Source: Granulicatella adiacens (GTDB lineage: Bacteria; Bacillota; Bacilli; Lactobacillales; Aerococcaceae). From it: a DNA stretch of 7,952 nucleotides. Location: positions 1 to 7,952 of the forward strand of contig JAGZLX010000069.1 in assembly GCA_018364485.1 (NCBI GenBank), in the 5' to 3' direction. Every line of letters begins with the position of its first letter. The stretch's first letter is position 1. This document shows, one piece after another, positions 5,293 to 7,952 of this stretch. Under the pieces are notes generated by a model. That model saw nothing but the letters and a program-made list of their open reading frames with translations, ran no database searches and was not told the DNA's origin. The position numbers and the translations under genes were made by a program.

Positions 5293-7140
5293 TTAATTCT
5301 CTGCTTCGGCTTGTTTTTTACGTTTATTGGCTTTTTCACGTTCGCCTTTATTTAGAATTTGTTTTCTTAAACGAATCGTTTCTGGAGTAATTTCGCAGTA
5401 TTCATCGTCTGATAAGAATTCTAATGACTCTTCAAGAGATAATTTCTTAGGAGTCTTGATAACTGAAGTTTGGTCTTTCGTTGCAGAACGAATATTTGTT
5501 TGTTGTTTTGCTTTAGTGATGTTAACTGCTAAGTCGTTTTCACGAGAGTGTTCCCCAACAATCATACCTTCATAAATTTCAGTACCAGGTTCAGTGAAGA
5601 TCACACCACGTTCTTCAACACCCATAATTCCGTAAGTTGTTGCTTTACCTGTATCTGTTGAAACAAGTGCCCCATTACGACGTCCGCCGATGCTTGTTGG
5701 AATGTATGGTAAGTATTGATCGAATGTGTGGTTCATAATTCCGTAACCACGTGTCATTGATAAGAATTCAGTTGTATATCCTAATAATCCACGAGCTGGA
5801 ACTAAGAAGACAATACGAACTTGTCCGTTATCATTGTGTTGCATATCTTGCATTTCACCTTTACGGTTACTTAATGATTCGATAATTGAACCCATGTATT
5901 CTTCAGGAGTATCGATTTGTACGCGTTCAAATGGTTCACATTTCACGCCATCGATTTCTTTGATGATTACTTCTGGACGAGATACTTGTAATTCGTATCC
6001 TTCACGACGCATGTTTTCGATAAGGATTGATAAGTGTAATTCCCCACGTCCTGATACGATCCATGCATCTGGTGAATCAGTTGGTTCAACTTTAAGAGAT
6101 ACGTCTGTGTGTAATTCACGCATTAGACGTTCTTCAATCTTACGTGCTGTTACAAACTTCCCTTCACGACCCGCAAATGGTGAGTTGTTTGTCAAGAATG
6201 TCATTTGTAAAGTTGGTTCATCAATGTGTAATACTGGTAAGCTTTCATGTGTATCTACTGGAGTTACTGTTTCTCCAACGAAGATGTCTTCCATACCAGA
6301 TACAGCGATTAAGTCTCCTGCTTTTGCTTCGTTGATTTCTAAACGATTTAATCCGAAGAAACCAAATAATTTAGTAACACGGAAGTTTTTCTTTGTACCG
6401 TCTAATTTTAATAGTGTTACTTGGTCCCCAACTTTGATTGTTCCACGGAAGACACGTCCGATACCGATACGTCCAACATAGTCATTATAGTCTAATAATG
6501 ATACTTGGAATTGTAATGGTTCATCTGAGTTATCTACTGGTGCTGGGATATGTTCGATAATTGTATCGAATAAGTAATCCATTGTTTTTTCTTGGTCCGC
6601 TGGGTTATCTGATAAACTTGAAGTTCCGTTTAATGCTGAAGCATAAACTACTGGGAATTCTAATTGATCATCATCGGCACCTAATTCGATGAATAATTCT
6701 AATACTTCATCGACAACTTCTTCTGGACGAGCAGCGTCACGGTCGATTTTGTTAACTACAACGATTGGTGTTAAATGTTGTTCTAATGCTTTTTTCAATA
6801 CGAAACGAGTTTGAGGCATTGTACCTTCATACGCATCCACTACAAGAACTACACCGTCTACCATTTTCATGATACGTTCTACTTCTCCACCGAAGTCCGC
6901 GTGTCCTGGTGTATCCATGATATTGATACGAGTTCCTTTATATTGAACGGCTGTATTTTTCGCTAAAATTGTAATACCGCGTTCACGTTCGATATCGTTT
7001 GAGTCCATAGCACGTTCTGATAATTCTGTACGTGCATCTAAAGTATCTGATTGTTTTAATAATTCATCCACAAGTGTTGTTTTACCGTGGTCAACGTGGG
7101 CGATAATAGCAATATTGCGAATATCATTTCTTAATTTCAT
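5293..7140 (-). CDS. typA: Ribosome-associated translational GTPase TypA/BipA
   Basis: TypA/BipA is an EF-G-like GTPase that binds the 70S ribosome. It assists ribosome assembly and adaptation to cold, acid and other stress. The 615-residue length is typical. The G domain shows AHVDHGKT (14-21, P-loop), the switch I segment RGITILAKN (54-62), DTPGHADFGGEVER (76-89, with the GTP-activating His80), NKID (130-133) and SAL (168-170). EF-G-like domains II, III and V follow. The BipA-specific C-terminal region contains GRRNGALVS and ATTYGIMGVEERG. A lysine-rich tail (KGEREKANKRKK) ends the protein, as usual in the family. The ATG start has GGAGG 6 nt upstream. The gene stands alone between its own promoter, with a structured leader, and a strong terminator. 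Identification is certain. Confidence 0.98.
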   Translation of the reverse strand: MKLRNDIRNIAIIAHVDHGKTTLVDELLKQSDTLDARTELSERAMDSNDIERERGITILAKNTAVQYKGTRINIMDTPGHADFGGEVERIMKMVDGVVLVVDAYEGTMPQTRFVLKKALEQHLTPIVVVNKIDRDAARPEEVVDEVLELFIELGADDDQLEFPVVYASALNGTSSLSDNPADQEKTMDYLFDTIIEHIPAPVDNSDEPLQFQVSLLDYNDYVGRIGIGRVFRGTIKVGDQVTLLKLDGTKKNFRVTKLFGFFGLNRLEINEAKAGDLIAVSGMEDIFVGETVTPVDTHESLPVLHIDEPTLQMTFLTNNSPFAGREGKFVTARKIEERLMRELHTDVSLKVEPTDSPDAWIVSGRGELHLSILIENMRREGYELQVSRPEVIIKEIDGVKCEPFERVQIDTPEEYMGSIIESLSNRKGEMQDMQHNDNGQVRIVFLVPARGLLGYTTEFLSMTRGYGIMNHTFDQYLPYIPTSIGGRRNGALVSTDTGKATTYGIMGVEERGVIFTEPGTEIYEGMIVGEHSRENDLAVNITKAKQQTNIRSATKDQTSVIKTPKKLSLEESLEFLSDDEYCEITPETIRLRKQILNKGEREKANKRKKQAEAEN

Positions 7141-7170
7141 GTATTTCCTCCATTGATTGACAAAATGAAA

Positions 7171-7208
7171 GTGATGGAATCTGAACGCTAAAAGAGCCCT
7201 TCCATCAC
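7171..7208 (-). promoter_or_regulatory. Hairpin in the typA leader
   Basis: On the minus strand GTGATGGAA and TTCCATCAC form a perfect 9-bp stem around a 20-nt loop. Within the loop GCT and AGC can pair further. The stem ends about 30 nt before the typA ATG and leaves the ribosome binding site free. The bases after it (TTTCATTTTG) are T-rich but broken, so it is a poor terminator. It could stabilise the mRNA, bind a protein or act as an attenuator. No known riboswitch or T-box motif was recognised. Confidence 0.55.
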
Positions 7209-7233
7209 CTAAACTTCTTCTCTTAACTCAAAA

Positions 7234-7262
7234 AGTATACTACAAAAACGCTATAAACTCAA
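7234..7262 (-). promoter_or_regulatory. Probable sigma-A promoter of typA
   Basis: On the minus strand TTGAGT (7257-7262) and TATACT (7234-7239) are separated by 17 nt and match consensus at 4 and 5 of 6 positions. Transcription from here would start near 7227, giving a leader of about 85-90 nt that contains the 9-bp hairpin. It is the best-scoring promoter in the window by eye. Confidence 0.65.
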
Positions 7263-7318
7263 AAGATAAAACATAATGGGCATCTCTAACTTACATTTGT
7301 TCAGAAGAGATGCCCATT
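7263..7318 (-). terminator. Probable terminator after polA, with a large loop
   Basis: On the minus strand AATGGGCATCTCT and AGAGATGCCCATT form a perfect 13-bp stem around an 18-nt loop. The following ATGTTTTATCTTTT is T-rich but interrupted. It begins 10 bp after the polA stop codon, where a terminator is expected. The long loop and weak T tract make it less typical than the others in the window. Its tail touches the typA -35. Confidence 0.6.
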
Positions 7319-7328
7319 CTATTTTTAG

Positions 7329-7952
7329 TTATTTTGCTTCAAACCAGTTATCCCCTACATTACTATCTGCGCGTAGTGGAACTTTCAGACTCACGGCATT
7401 TTCCATGACTTCTTCTACTAAGCTTTGAAGGCTTTCTAGTTCGTCTTGTGGCACTTCGAAAATCAGTTCATCGTGCACTTGCAATAATAGGTTTGCTTTG
7501 AATTTACGTTCTCTCATTTCACGGTCCAATTCAATCATCGCCATCTTCAAAATATCAGCGGCACTTCCTTGGATTGGTGAGTTCATCGCTGTACGTTCGG
7601 CAAATGAGCGTAGATTAAAGTTACTTGAATGAATATCTGGCAAGTAGCGACGACGATGGAATAATGTTTCCACATAATCTTTCTCACGCGCTTCTTTTAC
7701 CACAGATTCCATAAAGTCTTTTACCCCTTGGAACTCTTCCAAATAGCGGTCGATAAATTCCTTTGCTCTCTTACGGGAAATATTCAAGTTTTGCGACAAT
7801 CCATAATCACTAATTCCATACACGATCCCAAAGTTTACGGCTTTAGCTTGGCGACGCATTTCACTCGTTACATCGTCTGGGTTTGTAATTCCAAAGACAC
7901 GCATTGCTGTGTTTGTATGAATGTCGACATTATTTTTGAACGCATCAATCAT
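7329..7952 (-). CDS. polA: DNA polymerase I, C-terminal part (truncated by window edge)
   Basis: The visible 207 residues are the end of the polymerase domain of family A DNA polymerase I, which fills gaps in excision repair and Okazaki fragment maturation. Motif B (O helix) reads RRQAKAVNFGIVYG (33-46). It has the Arg33-Lys37-Phe41-Tyr45 pattern, with Phe at the position equivalent to Taq F667. Motif C reads QVHDE (158-162), carrying the catalytic Asp161. FHRRRYLPD (98-106) and ERTAMNSPIQGSAADI (119-134) are also characteristic. The full protein is usually about 880 residues, so roughly the first 670 lie beyond the right edge. Motif A is among the missing parts. The Met at the edge is internal, not the real start. 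The stop codon TAA is followed by a likely terminator. Confidence 0.97.
   Translation of the reverse strand: MIDAFKNNVDIHTNTAMRVFGITNPDDVTSEMRRQAKAVNFGIVYGISDYGLSQNLNISRKRAKEFIDRYLEEFQGVKDFMESVVKEAREKDYVETLFHRRRYLPDIHSSNFNLRSFAERTAMNSPIQGSAADILKMAMIELDREMRERKFKANLLLQVHDELIFEVPQDELESLQSLVEEVMENAVSLKVPLRADSNVGDNWFEAK

Noticed and set aside
5834..6481. A 215-codon open frame on the plus strand
   Set aside because: It lies entirely antisense to typA, whose protein is unmistakable. The translation is Ser/Arg/Ile-rich without family resemblance, and there is no ribosome binding site or terminator.
7141..7227. T-box or known riboswitch in the typA leader
   Set aside because: The T-box GGGTGGNACCGCG motif and other recognisable riboswitch cores are absent. 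Only a simple hairpin can be supported.
1..7952. Mobile elements, CRISPR arrays, tRNA or rRNA genes, phage genes
   Set aside because: No transposase, integrase, spaced direct repeats, cloverleaf or ribosomal RNA sequence was seen on either strand.

Overview
The window is ordinary chromosomal housekeeping DNA from a low-GC Gram-positive bacterium (Bacillota, most likely Lactobacillales). The evidence is the AT-rich base composition, strong GGAGG-type ribosome binding sites, a short Bacillus-like RNA polymerase omega subunit, a Bacilli-type guanylate kinase, TypA, and many compact intrinsic terminators ending in T tracts. A relative of Granulicatella/Carnobacteriaceae or enterococci would fit, but the genus is a guess.

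All eight genes lie on the minus strand, so transcription runs right to left. In that order: the C-terminal end of polA (DNA polymerase I, cut by the right edge); typA/bipA (ribosome-associated GTPase); a membrane-anchored alpha/beta hydrolase; a two-gene unit of a Gfo/Idh/MocA oxidoreductase and an HD-domain phosphohydrolase, overlapping by 4 bp; a MATE-family efflux transporter; and the pair gmk-rpoZ. Each unit is closed by a recognisable stem-loop terminator, and a plausible sigma-A promoter precedes each unit whose start is visible. The region therefore reads as six short transcription units (polA | typA | hydrolase | oxidoreductase-HD | MATE | gmk-rpoZ). No coding interval is separated by more than about 210 bp.

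Functionally the genes are a mixture: DNA replication and repair (polA), translation and stress adaptation (typA), nucleotide metabolism (gmk, probably the HD hydrolase), transcription (rpoZ), export (MATE) and uncharacterised metabolism (oxidoreductase, hydrolase). Only gmk-rpoZ and oxidoreductase-HD look co-transcribed.

I saw no mobile element, CRISPR array, tRNA, rRNA or phage gene, and nothing I would call a new biological system. The points most worth a second look are non-coding: a perfect 26-bp palindrome upstream of the hydrolase promoter, a 9-bp hairpin in the typA leader, the large-loop hairpin between polA and typA, a promoter-like sequence antisense to rpoZ, and an AT-rich inverted repeat upstream of gmk.
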